Below are positions 42,968-52,951 of a DNA stretch of 62,805 bases, piece after piece. The DNA is taken from assembly GCA_018136815.1 (NCBI GenBank), contig CM030933.1:1938524-2001328 (forward strand), given 5' to 3'. The stretch comes from Isochrysis galbana (Eukaryota > Haptophyta > Isochrysidales > Isochrysidaceae). A program made the translations under genes and the position numbers. Numbering within the stretch: position 1 is the stretch's first letter; each line of letters begins with the position of its first letter. Under the pieces are notes generated by a model. It saw nothing but the letters and a program-made list of their open reading frames with translations, was not told where the DNA came from and did not search any database.

Positions 42968-45900
42968 TCAAGGCTGCACCATGACTTTGCGCGAGCGTAA
43001 GACACGACGAGGCGGTGAGGATGCAGGGGCGGCGCTGCCGTCAAGACCTTTGCCCCCGGTGCGCACGGAAGCTGCCTCGGCCTCCGCCTCCTTGGCCGCC
43101 ACCTTGCGGGCTGTGGAACGCTTGGGACGAATCTCTTGTGACGTGCGTGCCGGCTCTGGCTCTGGCTCACTACGGGCGCGCTTTTCCGACGGGGCCGCTT
43201 GTGCCGTCGAGCCGCTCTCCGTCGTTGACGCCGGTTTGGCAGCTATCGCACGAGTCACACGCGGCGCCCTCTTCGGAACGTTCATGTAGTCCTCCTTGCC
43301 ATCGGTAGCCTCCGATTCGCCCACGCCAGCCGTGGCTCCCATTGTTGCCTGGGCGCGCTTGGCCTTGCCGTCACTGGCCTCAGGCGCGGTTGGGTCGCCC
43401 TCTGGAGGGACCGCCTTGCTAGCCGCTCGCCGCTTGGGCGGACGGCCGTCAGCGTCCGGAATTAGCTCGATGTCCGCCGACATGGACCTTCCCTTCTTCA
43501 GTCGGCTCGCTCGCGACGCTAGGGCGTTGGTGATCTCCGTCCCATCGCCCTCTGCGTGGCCATCAGGAGCGGTATCATCGCCATTGCCAACGTGCCCCCC
43601 GGACGAGCTGCCCGCGCGAGCAGTGTCACCGCCCATCATCGCCGCTTGAGAGGAGAGCAGCCGCCTCTCGCAGTCCAAGGCATCACGATCGCTCGCTAGC
43701 ACTTGCTGCTCGCGCTCCAGGTCGGACCGCTCGCGCAAGATCGCCTCCTCCCGCTCGCGTAGCGCTGCCGCACGTTGCGACAGCTCCTCGCGGGTCTTGC
43801 AAAGCGCCTCCGTCGCGGCGCGTGTGGCGGCGATGATACCTCGCGCACGCTCCATCGCGCGCGCCGCACTCGCTTGCGCCTGAGCGCAACTCTCAATCGT
43901 CTCGCTCACGAGAGCCGCCTCATCGACGTCATCTGCCGTAGCCACGCCAGCGCCTCCAGATTCAGGCACGGCCCTGCCTAGCGCTGCTTGAAGGAGTGCA
44001 TTTGCGTCCGCCTCCACATCCCCCGCATCAATCTCGACGCATGTGGTGGTGGTGGGCTCGCACTTGCCACTGTTCCCCGTGGCTGCAGCGCTGACCGCAG
44101 TTGCCTGTGAGGATGCACGACGGCGCAGCTCCTCGGCCCGCTGACGCATCCGCCATCGCAGGTATGGCTCGACCCGCAGCCAGTCGGCTCCTGCTTCGTC
44201 GCAGCACTCAGCGTCGTCGCCGCCGCCCCATGAACCTAACGCCTGCGCAAGGGACGTCGTGATGGGATCGATCCGAAGCCACGTCTCAACGGAGCCTCCG
44301 CGGGTGCAGCCGTCGTTTGCGCCGTCGCCGGAGGTCGTTCCGAACGCGTGACTTGTTGTCTGCGCGACCTCCAGCTGCAGCAGATCGCTCGTCAGTGCGG
44401 CGCGCGGCAACACTAGTACAGCCTCGGAGAGCCACGCAGGTGGCCCGGTGGAGGAGCGCGGCCGCTCCACCTGGCCGGCGGTGCCGACCCAATGCAGGAT
44501 GAGGAGCTCGGGCTTGGCGACGCCAGCATGCGCAGCAAGGCGCGTGCGCACCTCCGCCTGGAGCACGGCATCGGGCCCGTTGGCACGATCACTGGCTGTT
44601 GACGCTCTGGCGGCCAAGGTGGGCATCGCTTCCACCGCAGCGGCTAGGCTGATGCTCAGATGCAGCACAACGGGTGGAACACCACCGGTGTCACCATTGG
44701 AAACGGCAATCGGATCGAGTGAGCCCGTCAGTGAAAAGGCATGCGGTGACGCGGCGAGCGCCACGCAGCTGCGCAGGCGCAGCGGCGCGTGCCTGGCGCG
44801 CAAGTGCGCAAAGGCAACCCCTGGGAATGGAGGTGGGAAGGTAAGCAGCCGGGTGGGTGGGCGGCGGAGGTGAGGCGGCGTTCGGCGAGCGCGGAGCGCT
44901 GCGGCGACAGCGATCTGGCCACGCCGTCGCGGGCAAGTGATGGCGCGGCGGAGCGGTGCGCACCCGTCATAAGCGCGTCATATGCCGCCTCGTGTGCGGC
45001 ACCTCCTTCCTTGTCGGCGTAACGCGTGAAGCCTGGCGCGAGCGTGAAGAGAGAACCTAGGCCCGGAAGCGCGCCCTGGTTGTGGACGGCCGCGGCGCCG
45101 AGAGCGGCGGACGCAACAGCAGCCTCTTTGAAGGTGCCTTCCAAAGAAGAGTCAGAATAACCTGCTGACGCCTCAGCGAGTAGTTTGGTATCCCAAACCT
45201 GAAGGTAGGAAAGGAGCGGGTCGTACCACGTCCGGATATGGATGCCACGTGCCTTTCGCGAGGGCACAAGCTGGGCTACGGCGCCTGGCACACGATGTGG
45301 CGGCTGACACTCGCGAATTGGAGGCCCGAGTCCTGGGTGTGAGCACGCGTTGCGGGTTCGGGTACGGACGGGCAATGCTCGTCACCTCGGGCAGCAACTG
45401 CGAAATGGCATGCTTGAACTCGTCGACGTCCTCCGGGAGTGGTCCAACCAGCACATTGTATAGGAACATCAAGTCGAAGAGTCCATTGTGAAGGACCACC
45501 GGCACGGCGGCCGAGCACAGTGCGCGCCAGACGTGCAGGAAGCCCGCGCGCGCCTCTAGAGCGGCGAGGTCCTGCGCGAGGCGGTCGGTGGTCTCGGACG
45601 TGCTGTCGCCGGCCGCCACAGATGGGTCCCACCGCAGCCGTATTGCCTTGACAGGCCGGCCGCTTGCTGCAGGCCGGCTGCGATTGGTGGCCGTTCCACC
45701 GGCAGACGCATCAGGCGGGTCTATCTGCACTGACTCCGTCTTCAGGGCCGGATAGGCGTGGGCTGGGAAGGCCTCTTCGATCGATTCGTAAAGGCAGCGG
45801 CGGAGGAAGGCGTTGCAGGGAGGCAGGTCATGGACATCGCCTGTCCCACCAGTCTCACTGGCCAGCCTCGTAGCCGCCCACTCCTTTGCTTTGGCAATCG

Positions 45901-46782
45901 CGTCGGCGACAAATGCGGCGTCCGCACCCCCAGTCGGCGTAGCCCGCCCGCTGCGCTGGGCGTGGCGGGTGCGAAGATCCTGAGCGGCCGAGTCCAACTC
46001 CGCCGCCGAGAGCGTGAGCACACCCTCCTCGATCCACGCATTGAAGTCAAGCCCGTGGGAGCGGAGGAAGCGCGCAGAGGAGTGGTCGAGTGTGAGAGGC
46101 CGGCCGGCCGGCACGACCCAGAAGTTGTACGGCCGGGCGATGAACGCGCCTTCTTCGTCGGTGGGCGTGTGGAAGGTGCAGAGGCCCACCTGTACAATAA
46201 GAGAGTATTTGGAGGAGGGGAAAGGGGCATGAGGGTGAAGCAGCACGAGTGATCGCGGCCAGCCGTGCGCCACCACTGGGCTGGAACGGAGACGGTAGAT
46301 CGCCGATGTCGGCAGCGCCGAATACAGAGTGCAGCGAGCCAGCCGTGGGAAGGAGTGAGCAGCGCGAGCGGCAAAGGGAGGCCAGCCCTTTCGTTCCCTT
46401 CTCTTCCCTCCTCCTCCCCGCCCACTCTACCTCGCGCCTCTTCTCTTTCACGCCGCTCCACAACCACGTGGTTGGCGCGCACACACAAAGGTTCGCAAGC
46501 CGCCTCCACCTCATTTTACTCCCCGCGCACCTGCACCAGCGAGAAGGATGCCGCAGCGCCGCGCATTCTCTCGTAGCGGCTCTGTGAGGAGTCGGAGAGT
46601 TTCGGCTTTGCGCCTCTGATTCCGCCCATTTCGCAGTCTAGCGCGACGAACGAGGCAGTTGGCAGGAGCTCAGAGAGACTAGAAGCCACACTGTTGAAGG
46701 AGGCCGAGCCGATAGTCGCCTCGCCCCCCGCAAACAAGCAGGAGGACGAGGGAGATCGAGGGGAGAGAGGGGGCGACGCCAT
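42968..46782 (-). CDS. PARN-like poly(A)-specific 3' exoribonuclease (CAF1/DEDDh family), four exons
   Basis: Exons in sense order: 46782-46531, 46189-45386, 45198-44964 and 44820-42968, all with GT-AG introns (341, 187 and 143 bp) and matching phases, giving 1047 residues. Splicing restores SFSLVQ|VGLCTF, LLPE|VWDTK and YDALMT|GVAFAHL, the standard PARN line. Catalytic residues are all present: D49 and E51 (FVALDCEMGG), D323 (HNGLFDLMFLYN), H421 and D426 (AHEAAYDALMTG). An R3H-like segment (LPPCNAFLRRCLYESIEEAF) sits between the two halves of the nuclease, as in PARN. It would shorten mRNA or ncRNA poly(A) tails in nucleus or cytoplasm. After about residue 560 there is a non-PARN extension of nearly 490 residues: a coiled coil (REELSQRAAALREREEAILR..) and a basic Lys/Arg/Ala tail, possibly nuclear. 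The last exon could contain unrecognised introns. Confidence 0.85.
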
Positions 46783-46800
46783 CGCGCCGCGCCGACGTGG

Positions 46801-46830
46801 GGGGAGAGAGAGAGAGAGGGAGAGAGGGAG
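46801..46830. repeat. Purine tract (GA-rich) 5' of the PARN-like gene
   Basis: GGGAGAGAGAGAGAG-type sequence; on the sense strand it is a CT-rich leader about 20 bases before the ATG at 46782. Confidence 0.7.
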
Positions 46831-46920
46831 GGTGTCAGAGTTTTCTTCTTGTCCTAGTTTAATCCTAGTGCTGAGGGACCGTAGCCCATCGACGGCAACG
46901 GAGCGCCTCCTCCCCCGCTA

Positions 46921-47100
46921 GTATGGGGTGTGTCGCGATGCACGAGGCCATATGGGTAGAGCTCTCGGGGGCTATACCGCAAAATCGGCATGTCGGATCG
47001 TCAGCGAACCGGTTCGCCGTGGCAATTCTCCTATGCAGGACGTGTCTAAAGTGCATGTACGAGTCCCTTTTATTGGCGTTAAAAAGTTATACTTGTATAG
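46921..47100 (-). pseudogene. LINE zf-RVT fragment, copy 3
   Basis: The minus frame RDSYMHFRHVLHRRIATANR, then FADDPTCRFCGIAPESSTHM and ASC, closely matches copy 2 at 41345-41180. Only about 55 residues remain, cut near 46920. Confidence 0.8.
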
Positions 47101-47117
47101 CTGAGATATTTGTTTCC

Positions 47118-47230
47118 ATTTCCGGAGGAGGACGCACACGACCAATTCAAAGCCGCCTACGGCGACAAACTTCAAGCTGCCCTCTCGGGTGTCTCACACG
47201 AATTTGCTGTCACTTACGGCGCTCTTGCTC
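47118..47230 (+). pseudogene. LINE ORF1 fragment, copy 3
   Basis: EEDAHDQFKAAYGDKLQAAL and SGVSHEFAVTYG match the 3' part of ORF1 at 35560-35430 on the other strand. Its head-to-head placement with the zf-RVT fragment at 46921-47100 implies rearrangement. Confidence 0.75.
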
Positions 47231-48237
47231 TTGCCGACTCGGCCCCACGCAAGTCTAGCGCCATCCGGTCCTCCCTGAAGGAGGTGGCCGGGCCAGGAGG
47301 CTTTGGGGGTTCGAGGCAGGCTCGGAACGGCCCGGTCGCGACTGGCCCGTCGCGCCGCACGGCCAGTTGAGGTGTTTCACCTCCAGGCCTACCATTATAT
47401 CCACGTGGCCAAGCAGCTTCTACAGGCTTCTTTCTACTCGGAACTCGGAATATGAATATGCTCTAGCTCTGGACTGATCACACAAGCATGGAGATCAAAG
47501 GAGTAGTAAGCACGTGTCGATGAAGACCAAGAAAGTAGCGAGCATCTTGCTTGCTAAAGTACACCCTCAAGAACCTCAAGCATCTAGACTCTGTAAGTCT
47601 TACACCTCTGTAAGCTGTAAGCTTCTAGACTTTTTAAGTCTACCAGCTACTCCATGGCTAAGCTACGAAAAGCTATAGGTAAAGTGCACGCCGCTGTGCT
47701 CGCGTTGAGACGTTATTCGCCGATGAATCTTGTAGGATCTTCGCTAAGCATGGATGAATCCCTTTCGCGCCTTTTCTGTGTGCAATCCTTCTCTATCTCT
47801 AGGACGACGAGTTCTCTTCTGGCCAATTGGTTCCTTCTTTGCTCTCTCTGTTGACCCACCGTGGCTTTCGCTCCCGTGTTTATTACGTGTTGCCCTTGTT
47901 AATGTTAGAAAGTGGTGTGGCGTTTCTTCTTACGCATAAGGCATGGAACACCCCCCCACCGGCACCATCTAGATGCAAGTAGACAGTCATTTTCGGCCAT
48001 CTAGATACAGTAGATAGTGCTCCACAGCCATCTAGATACATCTAGATGGTGGTTTTGGCCGCTAAATACCTAGATAGTCCAGATACCTAGATATCTTCTC
48101 GATATATTTGTAGTATGCACCGGACTCATACGGTCGTTGCGCCTCCTGCCCCCCGCCCCCGCCCCCGCCGCGTCCGCCCCCCCCCCCCCCCCTTGAGTCA
48201 ACCGAATGTCGGCCGCCATGCGGCAGCCGTACCGCAA
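47231..48237. other. Intergenic, with a cluster of CTAGAT words
   Basis: No gene called. Between about 47968 and 48095 the word CTAGATA/CTAGATG recurs about eight times (CATCTAGATG, GCCATCTAGATAC, CCTAGATA), partly palindromic. A C homopolymer lies at 48178-48192. Confidence 0.5.
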
Positions 48238-48355
48238 GACTGTCGCATCCGCGATCGACCTTTTTGTTTTAGAAGTTGTTTGCGTTTCTTTGTTCCCTCC
48301 TTGCAGGCTAGCCACGAGTCACCGTCGTAGTGTCCTACATTCGTCCATTCGCCCT
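48238..48355 (+). repeat. Dispersed repeat, copy B (see 41457-41580)
   Basis: Almost identical to the segment at 41457-41580, in the same orientation. Sequence to its right differs from copy A. Confidence 0.75.
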
Positions 48356-48950
48356 TGTTGCCCTCGCCTCCTTTATCGCCTCCTTTGTCGCCTGCTTGCC
48401 CCCCACCTGGCTTACCTCCTTGCGTGCTCCTCGCGTTTTAGGCTAAGTCGCGCGGTCAGGTATCGCCGGTGCAAGGAACCGCCCCATGTGTGACCCTGAT
48501 TCCCCCTCAGGTGTTGGCCGTTGGATTATATCGTGGCGCTATTTTACTTCGGTCTTCATCAAATCACTTAAGGGTTTTCGAAAGATTCCCTCCTTATTCC
48601 TGTGCGTAACTGTCGCCCCGTCGGATCGTCCGTCGCCCCGTCGCTCTCTTGTCGGCATTCTCTTCCTTGTTCGATCTGCCAGCGGGTTCCTGTGCGTTCC
48701 GTGATAGGGATACGTTAGTGTGGAGAGTGTTGATGTGAGTGTAGTGTCATCTTGTCGGTCCATCGGCCTCTAGCCGTCTGTCGGCTGTCGTTCTTCGTTC
48801 GTCGCTCTCGTCCTCGTTCTCGTCCCCGTTCTCGTCCCTCGTTCTCAACACTACCTCAATACCAAACCTCTCCAATCCCTCAGCCCCAGCCTATCCATCC
48901 CGATCCGCCCAGCCATGTCCGCTCCGTCGTCGCGCTCGCCCTCGCCCAGG
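48356..48950 (+). mobile_element. Relic of a gypsy-type leader and Gag start
   Basis: The stretch 48700-48915 (GTCTGTCGGCTGTCGTT.., GTCGCTCTCGTCCTCG..) resembles the leader of the gypsy element at 1770-1930 in word content and order, including the CTCTCG run, AACACT and CCTC-rich lead into an ATG. The ATG at 48915 begins MSAPSSRSPSPR, comparable to the Gag start MSLSPPSSPS at 1930, and is cut at about 48950 by the next repeat. Confidence 0.5.
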
Positions 48951-49085
48951 CACGGCGCGATGTGCATCGGCCCCCCCGCGGATACGCCGTGCGCGCGCAT
49001 GTCAACCCGTTCCATGTGTGTAGCCCCTGCGGCCCACAACTACGTAAACTGGCCATATAAGAGATGTTTCGTTACGCAGCCGATC
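48945..49085 (+). repeat. ~140-bp GC-rich repeat, unit 1 (direct)
   Basis: GGCACGGCGCGATGTGCATC, CCGCGGATACGCCGTGCG, then CACAACTACGTAAACTGGCC and ATATAAGAGATGTTTCGTTAC. The same blocks occur at 49855-49945 (lacking the middle) and 49965-50120. Confidence 0.85.
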
Positions 49086-49396
49086 GACGATCGGCGAGCG
49101 CGCCGCACGCTATCCTGCAGCTCGCCTCCGCTCGGCTCGAACGGGGGCGGGTCGTCGCTCGCGGGAGCGGAGGCATCATGCGAGGGCGAGGTGGGCGGCG
49201 CCAAGCCGGCAGCCTCCCTCACATTGGGGTCCAGGTCGTCGGAATCCATGGGGGCACCACAGGGCACAGGGGCACCGCGACGGGTAGCGAAAGTGTTATT
49301 TGTTTTCTTATTGGTATACACAAGGCTCAATATTATTTGTTTTCTTTTTGGTCTATTATACCCAGCTACGCGTGCTGAGTTTTCATCTTCTTCATT

Positions 49397-49675
49397 CTAC
49401 CCTTTTGAGCTGAGGACCTTACCCTTCGGCAGGCTAAAACGCCATTGTTTCGTTTTCCACAACGTAAAGAAGACAAGAAAGGTCAGTGCGACGCCCACTG
49501 ACAGCCCGATTCCAGTCTTTATGGCGAAGTCCAAGTCTGAATGCTGCGAGAATGCCACGGTCAAGGCGAATGATAAGGAGATGATAACCAAAGACACAAG
49601 AAGAAATATTTGTATCGCCTTTTTAAGCCCAATAACATCGTATACATTTTTGCTCCTGATACGGTAGATCGGCAT
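49397..49675 (-). CDS. Small two-TM protein, unrecognised, in an AT-richer island
   Basis: A 92-residue ORF from ATG 49675 (MPIYRIRSKNVYDVIGLKKA). Two hydrophobic segments, IFLLVSLVIISLSFALTVAF and IGLSVGVALTFLVFFTLW, are separated by a short polar loop, and the C-terminus is basic (KTKQWRFSLPKGKVLSSKG). Base composition is clearly lower in GC than the neighbours. The frame also opens 19 codons further upstream, but that part overlaps a repeat word (GAGGTGTCGTTCCGTCAAT) shared with 62141-62175. I see no known family. It could be a transferred gene, organellar-derived DNA, an exon or a chance ORF; the regular alternation of hydrophobic segments favours real coding sequence. Confidence 0.4.
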   Translation of the reverse strand: MPIYRIRSKNVYDVIGLKKAIQIFLLVSLVIISLSFALTVAFSQHSDLDFAIKTGIGLSVGVALTFLVFFTLWKTKQWRFSLPKGKVLSSKG

Positions 49676-49854
49676 GGTGCTCGCCTCTAAAGACGTGTAA
49701 CGAAAGTATTTCGTGAGGTGTCGTTCCGTCAATAGTGGGACATCAGTAGAATTGAGCGATCAAATGTCCACAGTTGTATTGTAGTTGTTTAACATTAGAT
49801 CTTGTTAAAATTATAAGAGAGAGACGCCGTCAAAGCTTCTTCGCTAATCACATC

Positions 49855-50144
49855 GGTGCACGCCGTGCATGGGCACGGCGCGATGTGCACCCCTGCGGCC
49901 CACAACTACGTAAACTGGCCATATAAGAGATGTTTCATTGCAGTACCTATGATGACTTGCAATCACAATGTACACGCCGTGCGTGGGCACGGCGCGATGT
50001 GCATCGGTCCCCCCGCGGATACGCCGTGCGTGCGCATGTCAACCCGTTCCATATATGTAGCCCCTGCGGCCCACAACTACGTAAACTGGCCATATAAGAG
50101 ATGTTTCGTTACACAGCGCCTGTGATGACTTGCAATCACATGTG
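49855..50144 (+). repeat. ~140-bp GC-rich repeat, units 2 and 3 (direct)
   Basis: Unit 2 (49855-49960) and unit 3 (49965-50144) repeat GGGCACGGCGCGATGTGCA.. through ATATAAGAGATGTTTC, each followed by TGATGACTTGCAATCACA. They end at the 3' end of the minus-strand ORF 50136-50606. Confidence 0.85.
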
Positions 50145-50606
50145 CGTCTTCTCATTCTCCGCCTTCTCCGCCTTCTCGTCCTCTTCCTCGGCTTCCTTCT
50201 CATCGGCGAGAGCGAGCGCGTGGGCGGTCTCGACCTCCTCCATCGACTCGGCTGGCTCCTCGACATCCGCAACCCGCGCGATGGGAACAAGAAGACCTGG
50301 AGCGTCCGACGCACAGTCCTCGTTCTCCTCTTCTCCTCCCACAGGCCCGGAGTCCTCGTCGGTGGTGGTGGTGGTGGCCTCATCGGTCGGGGAAAGGGCC
50401 TCCTCCTCGGCATCAGGAACGCGAACAGGATCCGCCTCCTCCGCCGCGCCCTTGGAGCAGGAAGAGGAACGAGTCGTGCGAGCAGCGCTTGCGCTCGGCG
50501 TCCAGTCGACAGGTGGCTGTGTCGAGCGAGTCGAACGAAACCAGCGAGCAGGAGCACGAGAGGAGAGGACGGAGGACCGTACCGATGCGCGCCGAGTCGT
50601 CACCAT
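50136..50606 (-). CDS. Acidic low-complexity protein, unrecognised
   Basis: A 156-residue ORF. I chose ATG 50606 (MVTTRRASVRSSVLSSRAPA) because the sense strand just upstream is a pyrimidine-rich leader like those of the three better-supported genes. Residues 1-50 are Arg/Ser-rich and lack acidic residues, like an organelle-targeting or disordered basic segment. The rest is Glu/Asp-rich (TDEATTTTTDEDSG, EEEDEKAEKAENEKTHM), probably helical or disordered. The stop codon lies inside the flanking repeat (unit 3). Direct repeats on one side and inverted ones on the other enclose it, so it may be cargo of a mobile unit. It could also be the first exon of a longer gene. Confidence 0.45.
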   Translation of the reverse strand: MVTTRRASVRSSVLSSRAPARWFRSTRSTQPPVDWTPSASAARTTRSSSCSKGAAEEADPVRVPDAEEEALSPTDEATTTTTDEDSGPVGGEEENEDCASDAPGLLVPIARVADVEEPAESMEEVETAHALALADEKEAEEEDEKAEKAENEKTHM

Positions 50607-50867
50607 CGTGAGGAAGACGAGGGCGAGGAGAGAGCTGGAGGGTGAGCGAGGAGGGAGGAGGGAGGCAGGCAGTAGGAGCCGTCTCTCTCTGGTAGGTCGA
50701 TGAGAGGGGGAGGAGGGGACCCGGGGGAGAGACCCCAAGACCTATCGATTGTTTACGTTAGTGTTTTCGCAATATACGGTAATATTTTCCCCGGCCCCAG
50801 GGGTGCCCCCGCGGTTCCCGAACGCCTCTGCGTCCAGAGTCCCCCCGCGGAAAGAGTGAACGCACGG

Positions 50868-51200
50868 CGTGCACCTTCCTGGAAGTTGCTATGCGCACGC
50901 ACGGCGCCCCGCGGGGGGGGAGCCGATGTGCATACGCACGGCGTGCACAATGATTGCAAGCAATCACACGTGCTGCGCAAACGAAACGTCTCGTATATGG
51001 CTACTTTACGTTAATGTGGGCCTTAGGGAAAAAAGTTTCTATGCGCACGCACGGCGCCCTCGCGAGGGGGAAGTCGATGCGCATACGCACGGCGTGCTCA
51101 ATGATTGCAAGTAATCACATGTGCTGCGTAAACGAAACATCTCGTATACGGCGACTTTATGTTAAAAAAAGTTTCTATGCACATCTCGTATACGGCGATT
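50868..51200 (-). repeat. GC-rich repeat, two inverted units
   Basis: Units at about 50900-51020 and 51040-51165 (CTATGCGCACGCACGGCG.., CATACGCACGGCGTGC, AATGATTGCAAG.AATCACA, GTAAACGAAACATCTCGTATA) read as reverse complements of the direct units at 48945-50144. A third stub starts near 51170. TGATTGCAAGCAATCA at 50952-50967 is itself a palindrome. Confidence 0.75.
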
Positions 51201-51257
51201 AGCTTTGTTTTGTACCACTATTGTTCATAACTAAAAAGAAAACAGATTGTGGTCCTC

Positions 51258-51995
51258 TTTTGACGGAACGCGACTTGGGCTTCGGGGGATGACTCTTAGG
51301 CCAGGCTCGGAGATAGCCCAACGCCTCTTCTGCTACCAGGTGGACAGACCTCATCCCTCCTCGGGGTACCTAGGTATCCTGGCGTGGAGATATATCCTCA
51401 CTGACTTTTACAACATCCATTGTGGCAACGCGGACGCTAGGTCCGTCAGGACAATCTTAGAAGCGATCCTTGCGAGATACCACTTATTAGTAACGGCGAA
51501 GGTCGGGTTCTTTCAAAGGTTGAAAAAACAGCGCGAGAACATGGGGCTACACGCCCCGAGTAACAAACACATTCGGAAAATGATAAGCCCTCTGTACACT
51601 ATAGACAAGGATTTCAACCTAGGTGCATGGGTGCATCAGAAGACCTCTTGCAGGCGGCGAGAGGCCTGGACATAAGGAACATCCCCTAGGGTAACCAAAT
51701 CTCTTAGTAGGAGCCACATCGGGGACCAATAAAGATCTCGCGTTATGCTAACACGAAAATCCGAGTCGAAACTCGATCAAGAGAAGAATCACATTCTCCC
51801 GCCCCCTTCTCTCCAACTCCCGGCCGAAGCAGCGCGCGCGGCCTCCCTGGAACCAGCTCCTCCACTAGAGAGGGAACTGGGGAAGGGGAAGGGGGTTGTC
51901 AGCGGTTAAGGTTGGGTAGTAGGGAGGTGCACTAGCAAGCTGCCTCACGCCGTGTAAGTAGCGGGAATTTTTAAGAAGATTTTTTTTTATCTTCA
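51258..51995 (+). pseudogene. LINE ORF2 C-terminal fragment plus 3' tail, copy 4
   Basis: LRPGSEIAQRLFCYQVDRPH, PSSGYLGILAWRYILTDFYN and MISPLYTIDKDFNLGA match copy 2 (40757-41311) in the opposite orientation; the zf-RVT part is lost. The 3' UTR (AACTCCCGGCCGAAGCAGCG.., GGTTGGGTAGTAGGGAGG) ends in TTTTTAAGAAGATTTTTTTTT at about 51990, adjoining the ATQVDRQPTDAWVAKDGV fragment at 51998-52075. Confidence 0.8.
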
Positions 51996-52130
51996 CCCGC
52001 TATCCAAGTCGATAGGCAGCCTACGGACGCGTGGGTTGCCAAGGATGGAGTCTCAGGAGCCTTACCCGGATCCTGGGAACAGTCCATCTCCACAGAATCG
52101 CGCGAGGATGAGCACGCCACTGCGGATAAA

Positions 52131-52860
52131 CTAGTCTATTGTCTGTTGTCATGAGACCATGCATGTGCAGCGGCGCGTACAAGATGTTGGATACTGGCCG
52201 TGCCGCTGACGTGGTGAAGTGGGATAGATAATGATGCTCGGGAGGCATGGCTGGCAGACGATGCGGCTTGTCTTAGCCTTGACGCAGTGCAGAGGTTGAT
52301 TGCTTGAACCTTCGCATCCATTCTGTATGAGAGGGGGGCGGGGTGTTGGCGTGAGCGCGGCGCGCGCATGCACGCGCGGGGGGGGGGGGGGGGGTTCAGA
52401 ACAACGGAGAAAAACACGGTTTGTGGCCTTCACACAAAAACGGGTATCCTGTTTTTCACATGTCGGCTCTCGGCGCAGTGGCGTTCGACCTTAGCACTAA
52501 CCAGATGAAAGCAGCCCCAATGTGTAAGTAAAAGGTTAGCCTAAGATTCGCGTCGCCCCAGACACCCACGTAGAAACGTGAAATAAGGGCTGCGAGCAGC
52601 AGAGACGGAGAGGAATTCACTCAATGGGACGCAGGCCGTGAGCCAAGAAAAAAAAATCCCGTGCTCGGCCTGCGCGCGGCGAGATGAGATCTGGCCGCCC
52701 TCCCCCCGCCGCTTCGCAGATGTGGTCGGCGGCGAGATCGGGCGAGCTCGGCAGATCTCCCCGTAGGGGTCGGCCCGATCTGGCACCCATCTCCGAGGCG
52801 AGCTCCCGATCTCCCCGCCGGTCGGGAATGACTCTCGGCGAATCTCCCCCGAGTCTCTCA
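52131..52860. other. Intergenic; no gene seen
   Basis: Contains a G homopolymer (52379-52394). From about 52690 the GATCTGGC/CGAGATCGGGCGAGCTCGG words resemble short degenerate GATCTC repeats. No supported gene. Confidence 0.5.
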
Positions 52861-52891
52861 CTCCCTTTCGCCCTGTCCCACCCCCCCCACG

Positions 52892-52951
<60 letters not shown>

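Noticed and set aside
43000-46600. Plus-strand ORFs across the PARN-like gene
   Set aside because: They are shadows. The minus strand gives a continuous PARN fold through four consistent splice-phase exons.
49040-49249. Minus-strand 69-residue acidic ORF (MDSDDLDPNVREA..)
   Set aside because: It lacks the pyrimidine leader, and its C-terminus (KHLLYGQFT) is encoded by a dispersed repeat; coding support is insufficient.
47960-50144. CRISPR-like interpretation of short repeats
   Set aside because: Repeats are few, unequally spaced, partly palindromic words in a eukaryotic setting; there are no uniform spacers or cas genes.
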